Origin: Acidobacteriota bacterium
GTDB taxonomy: Bacteria; Acidobacteriota; Terriglobia; Acidiferrales; UBA7541
Assembly (NCBI GenBank): GCA_013286465.1
Contig: JABDFR010000025.1
Location: forward strand, 1 to 39,867
Direction: 5' to 3'
Length of the DNA stretch: 39,867 nucleotides
Position 1 is the stretch's first letter. Every line of letters begins with the position of its first letter. The notes beneath the pieces were generated by a model, which made no database searches, was not told the origin of the DNA, and saw only the letters and a program-made list of their open reading frames with translations. Shown piece by piece: positions 17,664 through 25,099 of the stretch. A program made the translations under genes and the position numbers.

Positions 17664-17702
17664 CGAACGCGACATCATTTTTGTAGCAAAAGGCCGGACC
17701 AA

Positions 17703-18659
17703 TTGCAAACCAAGACGAGCAACGCCGGCAGCCAACTTGCTGAGTTGAAGCGCTCCATTTCGCACGTCGTCAAAGGCAAAGAGGACGTAATCCAGCTCGC
17801 GCTCACCACTCTTCTCGCGCGCGGCCACTTGCTGATTGAAGATGTTCCCGGCGTGGGTAAAACTACTCTGGCGCAGGCCTTGGCGCGTTCGTTTCATTGC
17901 AGTTTTCAGCGGCTGCAATTCACTTCCGATTTGCTCCCGAGCGACGTGATCGGCGTAAGCGTCTTTGATCCGGTCCGCCAGAATTTTGAATTCAAGCCTG
18001 GCCCGATTTTCGCCAACGTGGTGCTGGCCGATGAAATCAACCGCACCACGCCGAAAACGCAATCTGCGCTACTCGAAGCGATGAGCGAATCGCAAATCAC
18101 GGTGGACAATCACACGCATCCGCTGCCCGATCCATTTCTGGTGGTCGCGACGCAAAATCCGATCGAGCATCACGGCACTTATCCTTTGCCTGAATCGCAG
18201 CTCGATCGTTTTTTGATGCGCATCCGCATGGGCTATCCTTCGCGCGCCAGCGAAAAGGAAATCATTCGCAATGGCAGCAGCTCTTCGCCTGCTGAATCCG
18301 TCGCTGCTTCGATGGATGCCGCCGATGTGTTGGCTATGCAGGAAGCTGTGAAGCAGGTGAAAGTGGATGAGAGCCTGCTCGATTACGCGCTGGAAATTGT
18401 CGAGCGCACGCGCACTTCCGAGCAATTGAGTCTTGGAGTGAGTCCGCGCGGAGCTGTGATGCTGCATCGCGCCGCACAGGCTCGCGCGTTTCTCGAAGGC
18501 CGCGATTTCTGTCTGCCCGATGATTTCAAGCGGCTGATTCTTCCGGTGTTCTCGCATCGCGTGGTGGTCAGCTCGCGTTATGTCTCGACGCAGCGCAAAT
18601 CCGCGCAGGCCGAAGCCATCCTCGACGAAATTCTCGAAACCACGCGCGTTCCACTCTGA
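17703..18659 (+). CDS. MoxR-family AAA+ ATPase
   Basis: AAA+ ATPase of 318 residues with Walker A GVGKTT (50-55), Walker B LADEIN (108-113), the sensor region VVATQNPIEHHGTYPLPE and a C-terminal lid with SPRGAVMLHRAAQA. MoxR proteins act as chaperones that activate or assemble partner proteins, typically with DUF58 and VWA-domain proteins. The start is a TTG at 17703; no in-frame ATG is near and the ribosome site is poor. The stop overlaps the DUF58 start (TGATG), so the pair is coupled. No VWA or transglutaminase gene follows here. Confidence 0.92.
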   Translation: MQTKTSNAGSQLAELKRSISHVVKGKEDVIQLALTTLLARGHLLIEDVPGVGKTTLAQALARSFHCSFQRLQFTSDLLPSDVIGVSVFDPVRQNFEFKPGPIFANVVLADEINRTTPKTQSALLEAMSESQITVDNHTHPLPDPFLVVATQNPIEHHGTYPLPESQLDRFLMRIRMGYPSRASEKEIIRNGSSSSPAESVAASMDAADVLAMQEAVKQVKVDESLLDYALEIVERTRTSEQLSLGVSPRGAVMLHRAAQARAFLEGRDFCLPDDFKRLILPVFSHRVVVSSRYVSTQRKSAQAEAILDEILETTRVPL

Positions 18660-20002
18660 TGTCGGAATCGGATTCATTCGTCGCACGCCTCTGGCGCGAA
18701 CGCGATCGCCCGGGATGGCGGCTGTTCGCCGCGTCAATGGGCACGCTGGCCGTGGCAATGGTGCTCGCGCTTTTTTCCGCGGCGGTGGCGCAGGAAGGAC
18801 GCATCAAGCTCGCGACCGGCGCAGCATTCGGCGCGCTGGCGCTTGCTGGTTGGGTGGCCGTTTCCTTCGTGCCTGCGCTGGCGAAACGCACCAGCCTGCG
18901 TTGGCTCGCGTATCAAATTGATTACAAGCTGACGCGGGAAGGGATCGTCTATCTCGCGCTGATATTGATTCTCGTGTTAGCCGCAGTGAATACCGGCAAC
19001 AATTTGCTTTTTCTGGTGCTCGGTTGCCTGCTGGCGGGGATTTTGATTTCGGGAGTGCTTTCCCGCGCGGTGCTTACGGGAATTGAGTTGAAACTGGAAA
19101 TGCCTGAACGGCTTTTTGCCGAGCAGCCGGTGCTGGCGACGGTTGAGGTTCGAAATGAGAAGGAAATTTGGCCGTCGTTATCGCTACGCATCGAAGGCGA
19201 CCCCAAGGATAAGTCCACGGCGCAAATTCTTGTGCAGCCGGTTTATTTTCCCTACATTCCGCGGCGCAGCTCGGCGCGGCAGAAAGTGCAGCTGGTGTTT
19301 CCGCGGCGGGGCGTCTATCGCCAGGATGCTTTTTCGATTCGCACCAAGTTCCCGTTCGGCTTGTTCGAAAAAGGACGCCGCGTGGATTCGCCGCTGGAGG
19401 TCATCGTTTATCCGCACATCGAGCCGGCCGAGCAGACTTACGAAATTCTGCCGCTCATTAGCGGAGAGATGGCCAGTTACTTTCGCGGACGCGGGCACGA
19501 CCTGCATTCCATCCGGCAGTATCAGCCGCAAGATAGCGCGCGCTTTGTCGATTGGAAAATTTCGGCGAAGACTGGCTCGTTGAAGGTGCGCGAATATTCG
19601 CGCGAGGACGAGCGGCGCTTGATGCTGGTGCTCGATCCGATGATTGGTCCTCCGCGGGCGAATCTTGGGAAGCTTAGCGAGGCTGAACATTTGGAACGCT
19701 TCGAGCGCGGCGTTTCGCTTGCTGCCAGCATCGCCTGGCATTTTCAGGAAATTAATGCGGTGATGCAGTTTCGCACGGATCGCATGAGCACGCCAATGGC
19801 TCCCGCGGGGGAAATCATTTACGAAATTCTGCGCGAGTTGGCTTTTATTCAGCCGGACACCGGCGAAACCGGCGGCAGTTTTCTGGATGAACTGGCTGCT
19901 GAGACTGAGGTATTCAAGATTGTGCTTACGCGGCGCGCGCAAAGCTCGATTCCTTCGGCCTTATGGTCATCCTCCTATTTCATCTTCTTCGATTCGATTT
20001 AG
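18659..20002 (+). CDS. DUF58 domain membrane protein, partner of MoxR
   Basis: A 447-residue protein with two hydrophobic hairpins in the N-terminal third (about 20-75 and 95-135), followed by a cytoplasmic or periplasmic beta region and the DUF58 core, including GRGHDLHSIRQYQPQD and ARFVDWKISAKTGSLKVREY, then a VWA-like LMLVLDP. DUF58 proteins are substrates or partners of MoxR ATPases. It is joined to moxR by a 1-nt overlap. The gene is complete, and an inverted-repeat element follows 48 bp after its stop codon. Confidence 0.9.
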   Translation: MSESDSFVARLWRERDRPGWRLFAASMGTLAVAMVLALFSAAVAQEGRIKLATGAAFGALALAGWVAVSFVPALAKRTSLRWLAYQIDYKLTREGIVYLALILILVLAAVNTGNNLLFLVLGCLLAGILISGVLSRAVLTGIELKLEMPERLFAEQPVLATVEVRNEKEIWPSLSLRIEGDPKDKSTAQILVQPVYFPYIPRRSSARQKVQLVFPRRGVYRQDAFSIRTKFPFGLFEKGRRVDSPLEVIVYPHIEPAEQTYEILPLISGEMASYFRGRGHDLHSIRQYQPQDSARFVDWKISAKTGSLKVREYSREDERRLMLVLDPMIGPPRANLGKLSEAEHLERFERGVSLAASIAWHFQEINAVMQFRTDRMSTPMAPAGEIIYEILRELAFIQPDTGETGGSFLDELAAETEVFKIVLTRRAQSSIPSALWSSSYFIFFDSI

Positions 20003-20049
20003 GACAACTTTTTAAGATCTTGATGCGCTATGAGTGTGGGCGACGGTTT

Positions 20050-20218
20050 AAGTAGCGCTGGCGTCCCCGCCGGCATCTTACGACCTCGTTGTAAGCCAGA
20101 TAGAAAATGTCCAATCGGAACAATCTCATCGTCGCGTCGAAGAATTGCGCCGGCCAAACTTTGAGCCTGTGGCACGATTCGCGCTCGTAAGATGCCGGCA
20201 GAGACGCCGGCGCTACTT
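20050..20218. repeat. 169-bp inverted-repeat element (family A arms) between DUF58 gene and mutY
   Basis: The left arm (20050-20083) and right arm (20185-20218) are reverse complements over 34 nt with three mismatches, separated by 101 bp of ordinary sequence without an open frame. The arms match the single unit at 16508-16540. No target-site duplication is visible at the ends. It could be a MITE/BIME-like element; no transposase or RAYT gene is in the window. Confidence 0.8.
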
Positions 20219-20248
20219 GGAACCGTGCGACAATAGCGCTCGCCGCTC

Positions 20249-21328
20249 ATGCCTCTCTCTCCGAGATCACTACGAGCGTTCCGTCGAAACCTGCTGGCTT
20301 GGTTTCGCGCGAATCGACGCGAGCATCCCTGGCGGCGGGATCGCGATCACTATCGCGTGTGGCTCGCGGAGGTGATGCTGCAGCAGACGCGCATCGCCGC
20401 CGTAATTCCCTACTACGAAAAATTTCTGGCGCGATTTCCGGATGTGCAAACTTTGGCGGATGCGGCGGAGCATGATGTCCTGCGGCTGTGGGCTGGCCTT
20501 GGGTATTACAGCCGGGCGCGGAATTTGCAGCGGGCGGCGCGCGAAATGGTGAAGCGGCATGGCGGAAAATTTCCGAGCGACTTCGACGCTGCGCTGGCGC
20601 TGCCGGGAATCGGGCGATACACCGCGGCAGCCGTGCTGAGCATTGCATTCGATGCGCCGCATGCTGTGCTCGACGGCAACGTGGCTCGAGTACTCGCGCG
20701 GCTTGACGCTGTTCGGGGCGATCTGCGTGCGCCGCAGCGGTGGAAGAAACTCGAGGCTACGGCGCAGGCTCTGCTTGCGCGCGAGGCGCCCGGCGATTGG
20801 AATCAAGCTTTGATGGAACTTGGGGAAACGATTTGCACGCCGAAATCTCCGCGATGCGGCGAGTGTCCGGTGTCGCGTTGGTGCGAGGCTCGCAAGCGCG
20901 GACTGGTCGATTCCATTCCTGCGCCGCGAAAAAAGCCCGCGGGCGTGAAGCAGCGTATTGCTGCAGCCGTGCTGCTTGATCCGCGCGGACGGACGCTGCT
21001 GGTGCGCGATCCTGGGTCGCACGATGGAGTGTTGTTCTCGCGCATGTGGCAGTTTCCTGCCGTGGAGTTCGCGAAAAATCCGGCCGCGGCGCTGGCTGAT
21101 CATTTGCGCGGGGAATTGCGCTTCGATCCGCCGCCGCTGGTGGAGCTGCCGCATGCTAAGCATGGCGTGACATTTCGCAATATCACGCTCGTGCCGTTCT
21201 GCGGGCGCGTGGCGGCGTTGCCGGTCCGTCCGCGATCGCGCCGTTTGCCGCTCGCGGAGATCGCGGGCGCAGCGGTGTCTAGTGCTACGAAAAAAATCGC
21301 GCGCGCTGCGTTGCATCACGCCAAGTAG
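20249..21328 (+). CDS. mutY: A/G-specific adenine glycosylase MutY
   Basis: Removes adenine mispaired with 8-oxoguanine. The 359 residues contain the catalytic Glu41 (AEVMLQQT), helix-hairpin-helix LPGIGRYTAAA (118-128), catalytic Asp142 (VLDGNVARV) and the 4Fe-4S ligands Cys196, Cys203, Cys206 and Cys212 (C-x6-C-x2-C-x5-C). A C-terminal NUDIX-like domain (from about 233), which senses the oxidised base, follows. The ATG at 20249 lacks a Shine-Dalgarno. The TAG stop at 21326-21328 is followed directly by a hairpin. The gene is bracketed by two inverted-repeat elements. Confidence 0.95.
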   Translation: MPLSPRSLRAFRRNLLAWFRANRREHPWRRDRDHYRVWLAEVMLQQTRIAAVIPYYEKFLARFPDVQTLADAAEHDVLRLWAGLGYYSRARNLQRAAREMVKRHGGKFPSDFDAALALPGIGRYTAAAVLSIAFDAPHAVLDGNVARVLARLDAVRGDLRAPQRWKKLEATAQALLAREAPGDWNQALMELGETICTPKSPRCGECPVSRWCEARKRGLVDSIPAPRKKPAGVKQRIAAAVLLDPRGRTLLVRDPGSHDGVLFSRMWQFPAVEFAKNPAAALADHLRGELRFDPPPLVELPHAKHGVTFRNITLVPFCGRVAALPVRPRSRRLPLAEIAGAAVSSATKKIARAALHHAK

Positions 21329-21508
21329 CGCCGATTTCGGCGCGCGTACTGTAGGGCCCGCGCTTTATGCCGGGCCGGGCACGATCACGATTGATGGCTC
21401 GATTCCGGTGCGGCGCAGATTTCCAGTAACTAGATGCGGTAGTGTGCGCAAATAGTAGAGATAACGAAATCTCGCACGAAGAGGCCCGGCATAAAGCGCG
21501 GGCCCTAC
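21329..21508. repeat. mutY 3' hairpin and 158-bp inverted-repeat element (family B)
   Basis: Directly after the mutY stop, CGCCGA-TT-TCGGCG (21329-21342) forms a 6-bp hairpin. At 21351-21376 and 21483-21508 lie perfect 26-nt inverted repeats (GTAGGGCCCGCGCTTTATGC...), separated by 106 bp. The arms differ from family A but the arm-spacer-arm plan is the same. The remaining bases to 21634 contain a GC-rich run (about 21563-21595) and no gene. Confidence 0.8.
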
Positions 21509-21634
21509 GGGGGAAAATGCTTGGCGCGATCTCGACGCGCGACGGAGGAGGATAAAAAAGCGGGCGGCGCCTCCACGCGCCGCCCGCTTGGGGGTCGGGC
21601 ACCTGCGTACAACAGCGAACTACCGAATGCCGTA

Positions 21635-22471
21635 CTACTCCTGAGGAGCTGGAGGGGCTGGGGCGCCGGCTGGCGGCGGTCCGCCGAATCCGCGGCGACC
21701 GCCGTGACCCTGCTTCACCGTGTAATCGGCTGGAACCTGGAAGAGCGATGCGGCAGGTTCGCTGCGGCTGATGTTCGTCAACTGGTACGTTGACGTACCC
21801 CAGCGCGGATCGGTGTGCGTGGACTTCACGACCACCTGCAAATCATTTGAGAACCAGCGCTCGGTTACGATTTGAATGGGCTTGTCGTTGCCGATTTGGC
21901 CGGCTGGAATCGTGCGGGTGATGCGCGTGCCGGTGGCGACAACGCCTTCGATCGTCTGCGTGCCGAGGTCTTGCTTGGTCACGTTGGCCGAGTCTTCTTT
22001 GGCGCGTTTCTTATCGCCTCTTGCGTCTGCGGCATCTGGGCCGCCGTGGCCGTGGGCGGGCATTTGCTGCGCGGTCTTCGTCGTGGGATCGAGCACTACG
22101 TGCGTGCCTGCGACTGGATCGTGAATCATCACGAACTGGCCTGATTTGTATCCGACGGCTACCGGCCCGATCGCTGAAAGATTTTCTTCGTGGCGCGTGC
22201 GTCCCATCGAGTCGCGGTAAACCGCGCCGGGAGACTTGCGATCAATGTGCGTGCCATCGGCGAGAGTGTTCGTCGTCTCGATATTCGTCGTGGCGGAGAA
22301 CGGTGCGCCTTTCACGACTTGGTGCGGCCCGCCTCCCATTTCTACGCCTAGCATTTCCGCTTCGGGCGGTGGGCCTGGCGGCGGGGCATCTTGGGCGTGC
22401 ACCAGCAGTACCGCGCCAAAGAGTAGCGCGCCGACGCTTCCTGCCAATGCTGCTTTGATTTTCCGATTCAT
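21635..22471 (-). CDS. Secreted hypothetical protein (acidobacterial-type)
   Basis: A 278-residue exported protein starting at the ATG at 22471, with GGAGG 7 nt upstream; the longer open frame to 22531 lacks a ribosome site. The signal peptide spans about residues 1-27 (ends LLVHAQ), then a Pro-rich stretch. The mature part carries motifs I associate with an uncharacterised acidobacterial family: KGAPFSA, TNTLADGTHI, YRDSMGRTRHEE, IHDPVAGTHVVLDP. A Pro/Gly/Ala tail ends the protein. Function unknown. It lies downstream of, and on the same strand as, the second sigma/anti-sigma pair, with a repeat-rich 190-bp gap. Confidence 0.78.
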   Translation of the reverse strand: MNRKIKAALAGSVGALLFGAVLLVHAQDAPPPGPPPEAEMLGVEMGGGPHQVVKGAPFSATTNIETTNTLADGTHIDRKSPGAVYRDSMGRTRHEENLSAIGPVAVGYKSGQFVMIHDPVAGTHVVLDPTTKTAQQMPAHGHGGPDAADARGDKKRAKEDSANVTKQDLGTQTIEGVVATGTRITRTIPAGQIGNDKPIQIVTERWFSNDLQVVVKSTHTDPRWGTSTYQLTNISRSEPAASLFQVPADYTVKQGHGGRRGFGGPPPAGAPAPPAPQE

Positions 22472-22520
22472 CTTGTGTCCTCCGAAATTCCTTCCTGCGT
22501 TTTTTCGAGCGCAACGTTCA

Positions 22521-22661
22521 GCCGAAAACATGGCCGAAAAGTCAAAACATGGCCGAAAAGCGGGCGGGACTAGAAGGCCCGCCCCTACAAGTGCTTGGCC
22601 GAAAACGGGACAACGAAAAACAAGGCCGAAAACCGGGCGGGGCCAGAAACCGGACCCGCCC
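22521..22661. repeat. Repeat-rich gap: GCCGAAAA direct repeats plus GTAGGGGCGGG hairpin units (family C)
   Basis: GCCGAAAA occurs five times (22521, 22533, 22552, 22598 and 22625). Two units matching GTAGGGGCGGG(T)CC on the minus strand lie at 22576-22588 and 22651-22665. Starting at the base after the anti-sigma TAG, GGGCGGG (22635-22641) pairs with CCCGCCC (22655-22661) in a 7-bp stem. The 15-nt unit at 22651-22665 is the exact reverse complement of 35561-35575. Confidence 0.7.
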
Positions 22662-23417
22662 CTACTGAACCAGGCGGACGGCTTGTGGCATGCCGTCTTC
22701 GCCTAGTACGAAATCCGCTAGAATATTTGCGTCGGCTGCGTCGGAACGGACCGGCAGCCCGAAACTTGCTAGAGCGGAGCGCGGCATGGAGACGCGTACG
22801 ACTGTTTGATCCTCGGCGAAAATTGCGCCCTCGGCGGAGGGCAGCGCGATGTAGCTTGTGGCGTACTCTGTGTCCGCATCTTGCGAAGCTGTGTCCGCGG
22901 AATTGGCACCGCCCGTATTTCCAGTCGCCGCTGAATTTCCGCCGCGCGCGGTGGCAGCTTCGGAATTGCCGCTCGGCGGCGCAACCTGCGCAGTGGCTTC
23001 CGGTCCCTGCGTGGTTGCGCCTGCACTCTGCGTCGAACCGGCCGGCGAATTATCGCGCGTGAGGCGCAAAAGCTCCGGCTTCAAAAGGACAACTGAGATC
23101 AGGGCAGCAGCCGCCAGGCCTGCAATTCCGCCGATCGCCCATCGTTGCGCCCGTGGTGTGCGCATCGGCGCCACGGCCGCGCGGCGCTGGCGCATCTCGC
23201 CGCGCAAAAATTCCTCAACGTGCTCTGGCGCCGTCGACGCCGTTGTGCTCGCGGCCAACGCGTGCAGCGCTGCGCTCAACGCTCGCGCCATCTCCAACTC
23301 TTCATCGCAGCTCGGGCAAGCATCGGCGTGCAGCATTGCGCTCTGGCGCAAGCTTTCGTCCAGCCCTTCATTGCGGGCCAGATCGGAAACGATTTCGCTG
23401 AATTCAGCACACTTCAT
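22662..23417 (-). CDS. Anti-sigma factor, zinc-finger (ZAS) type (pair 2)
   Basis: A 251-residue protein with an N-terminal ZAS motif H30-x3-C34-x2-C37 plus Cys3, one membrane span (about 93-113), a long Ala/Thr/Ser/Gln linker and a conserved C-terminal outer domain ending GEDGMPQAVRLVQ. In the family the ZAS domain sequesters the cognate ECF sigma factor at the membrane. It starts 9 bp after the sigma stop. Its TAG stop sits at the edge of a family C hairpin. Confidence 0.88.
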   Translation of the reverse strand: MKCAEFSEIVSDLARNEGLDESLRQSAMLHADACPSCDEELEMARALSAALHALAASTTASTAPEHVEEFLRGEMRQRRAAVAPMRTPRAQRWAIGGIAGLAAAALISVVLLKPELLRLTRDNSPAGSTQSAGATTQGPEATAQVAPPSGNSEAATARGGNSAATGNTGGANSADTASQDADTEYATSYIALPSAEGAIFAEDQTVVRVSMPRSALASFGLPVRSDAADANILADFVLGEDGMPQAVRLVQ

Positions 23418-23426
23418 AATCGTCCT

Positions 23427-24056
23427 TCAATTACTTCCGCGGCTGCGCGCCGCTGAATTTGTTTGCGTCTGCCGCAAATCAAAAAGTTTCGCTGCCAGCA
23501 AAGTTCTTGCGCGGTGCAAACGAGAACGTACTGTCCCGATCGCGCAATTGAGGGCGGCGGCCGCTTCGTCGTAGCTCATCTCTTGCAGATCGCAGAGCAC
23601 TACCACCTCGCGGTAGTGGCTCGGCAAACTCAGGACCGCTTCGCGGACATGCTCGATGGTCTGCTTGCGCGCTAGATCGATGGGCTGGACCGATGTCGCG
23701 TGATGACCGTTGCCATTCGACTTGGCGCGCGATTCGAGCGGGGCTTCATTGGGTTCCGGGAAAGGAACCAGCATGCGATCTTTCTCTAGGCGCCGCAGCA
23801 CCTGATTTCGAGCGATGCCGAACAAATAGGCCGACGCCGTGCCGAGTGCCGGATCGAACCGGCTAGCGTCGCGAATCACGCTCATGAATGACTCTTGCGT
23901 CACGTCTTCGGCCACCGAGGCGCTGCCGCTCATGTGCAGCGCGAAACGATAAATGCGCGTTTGCCAGCGCCGGTAGAAGCACACGAAGGAGGCTTCTTCT
24001 CCGGCGATGATTCGCCGTAGCAGCTGATCATCCGTCTGTTCTGGTTCGCGCAGCAT
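23427..24056 (-). CDS. ECF-type RNA polymerase sigma factor (pair 2)
   Basis: A 209-residue sigma factor. Region 2 has AEDVTQESFMSVIRD and ASAYLFGIARNQVLRRL; region 4 has LPSHYREVVVLCDLQEMSY and the recognition helix region AIGTVRSRLHRAR. The ATG at 24056 has AGGT close upstream. A good ECF promoter lies 40 nt upstream, suggesting the gene activates itself. With the anti-sigma factor behind it this forms a second envelope-signal unit, not closely similar to pair 1. Confidence 0.93.
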   Translation of the reverse strand: MLREPEQTDDQLLRRIIAGEEASFVCFYRRWQTRIYRFALHMSGSASVAEDVTQESFMSVIRDASRFDPALGTASAYLFGIARNQVLRRLEKDRMLVPFPEPNEAPLESRAKSNGNGHHATSVQPIDLARKQTIEHVREAVLSLPSHYREVVVLCDLQEMSYDEAAAALNCAIGTVRSRLHRARTLLAAKLFDLRQTQTNSAARSRGSN

Positions 24057-24095
24057 CTACCTGAGTAGGACGATTCTGGCTGCTTCTCGTTACTA

Positions 24096-24122
24096 ATTAA
24101 CCCCAGCAGGGTCGAAAGTTCC
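24096..24122 (-). promoter_or_regulatory. ECF-type promoter of sigma/anti-sigma pair 2
   Basis: On the minus strand GGAACTTTC (24114-24122) matches the classical ECF -35 GGAACTT. GTTAAT (24096-24101) lies 16 bp downstream of GGAAC, the usual ECF spacing, and 39 nt lie between it and the sigma ATG. This implies positive autoregulation by the encoded sigma factor. Confidence 0.55.
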
Positions 24123-25099
24123 AGTTTCTGGAGTTTAGCGCCGCGGTTTGGCTGTGGCGTTTCGCTTGGGTTTCACCTCCTGAGATTTTTTAATCGCTAC
24201 ATGGTGAGATTAAAATCACCGCGTAACTCATAGAAAACAAACGATTGGGCTTGCGTTTAATCGCTACAAATTCGGGGGGTGGCGATTTCGATTTTGCCCC
24301 TCCACCCTCCCCTCCGGAAGGCGGAACATCGAAACCAATTAGTCGTGGAAGTGAAAGCATCAGTTTATTTGCGATTAGAACGTGTACCCGTCCAATGTTT
24401 TCAATGGTTTGCGGCGTTTCTAGTAAATTGGGTTGGCGATTAGCGATCGTGGGGGTGGTACTCGTTACCATCGTTCTGTCCACGCGCTGCCGATGGCCGA
24501 CGATTGCGCCGGGCTGCATTTCGCGCTCCTCAATTTCGACTGAATCCGCGCAGCTAGCGTTCATGACACGCCGGGTGCGGGAGAGCCGGCGCTGCGCTAG
24601 GGGACTGCTGACTGCTGGATCCTGAGTATCGCGGAATTAATCGATGGTCAATGGTACTGAAAGGGTAGTACCGCGATGTGGTGTGGCGGGTGCGTTTGCG
24701 GCTACGGCGGGGAAAGTCAAGAACGCCGGCTGGCAGCCTGCGCTACGGGTGCGGGGCGAGGTGCGGCGACTGCGATGGAGAGGGGGCGGAATTCAAAGGC
24801 CGCGCTGGGGTGCGCGCGCGGGGACGCCGACGGCTGGCGTCGCGGGAGGGCTAATTCGGCCCTCCCCTATGGGAAAAGGCTACGTCAACGGCGGGGACTG
24901 GGACCGGCTGCTGCGTTCGCTACCGAACAGTCGGAACCGCAATCGAACGTCTTGGGATGTTGGTTGGGCTTACCGGTTCGACTAAAGCCCATTGCATCTT
25001 TTACTTGCGGGCGCTGTGGTGTTGGCCAGCCCATTGCAGTTCTTCGGGCTTTGGGGTTGGTCTAGGCGCTTCGAGCGCGTGGCTTATGGAGGCGGGCGC
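24123..25099. other. Gene-free stretch of about 1 kb before the ADOP permease
   Basis: Open frames here (for example 24190-24564 minus, 24245-24625 plus) lack ribosome sites and family motifs and look like chance. Visible structure: a 13-nt direct repeat TTTAATCGCTACA at 24189-24201 and 24256-24268; an inverted repeat GGTGA/TCACC at 24203-24220; a degenerate family A-like unit at 24722-24746; and an 8-bp stem GGGAGGGC/GCCCTCCC at 24844-24866. It may include decayed coding or repeat remnants. Confidence 0.5.

Noticed and set aside
17433-18062. 209-codon minus-strand frame
   Set aside because: Runs through the tRNA-Val gene and antisense to moxR; not plausible as a gene.
20050-21508. Considered whether the two inverted-repeat elements form one composite transposon carrying mutY
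   Set aside because: The outer elements have unrelated arms, no transposase and no target duplications; mutY is a housekeeping gene with ordinary composition.
22521-22661. Considered a CRISPR-like array from repeated GCCGAAAA
   Set aside because: Repeat units are only 8 nt, spacing is irregular (12, 19, 46, 27 nt) and no cas genes are near.
24190-24564. 124-codon minus-strand frame in the 1-kb gap
   Set aside because: No ribosome site, Pro/Gly-rich run from a purine-rich tract, no recognisable family; kept only as part of the gene-free stretch.
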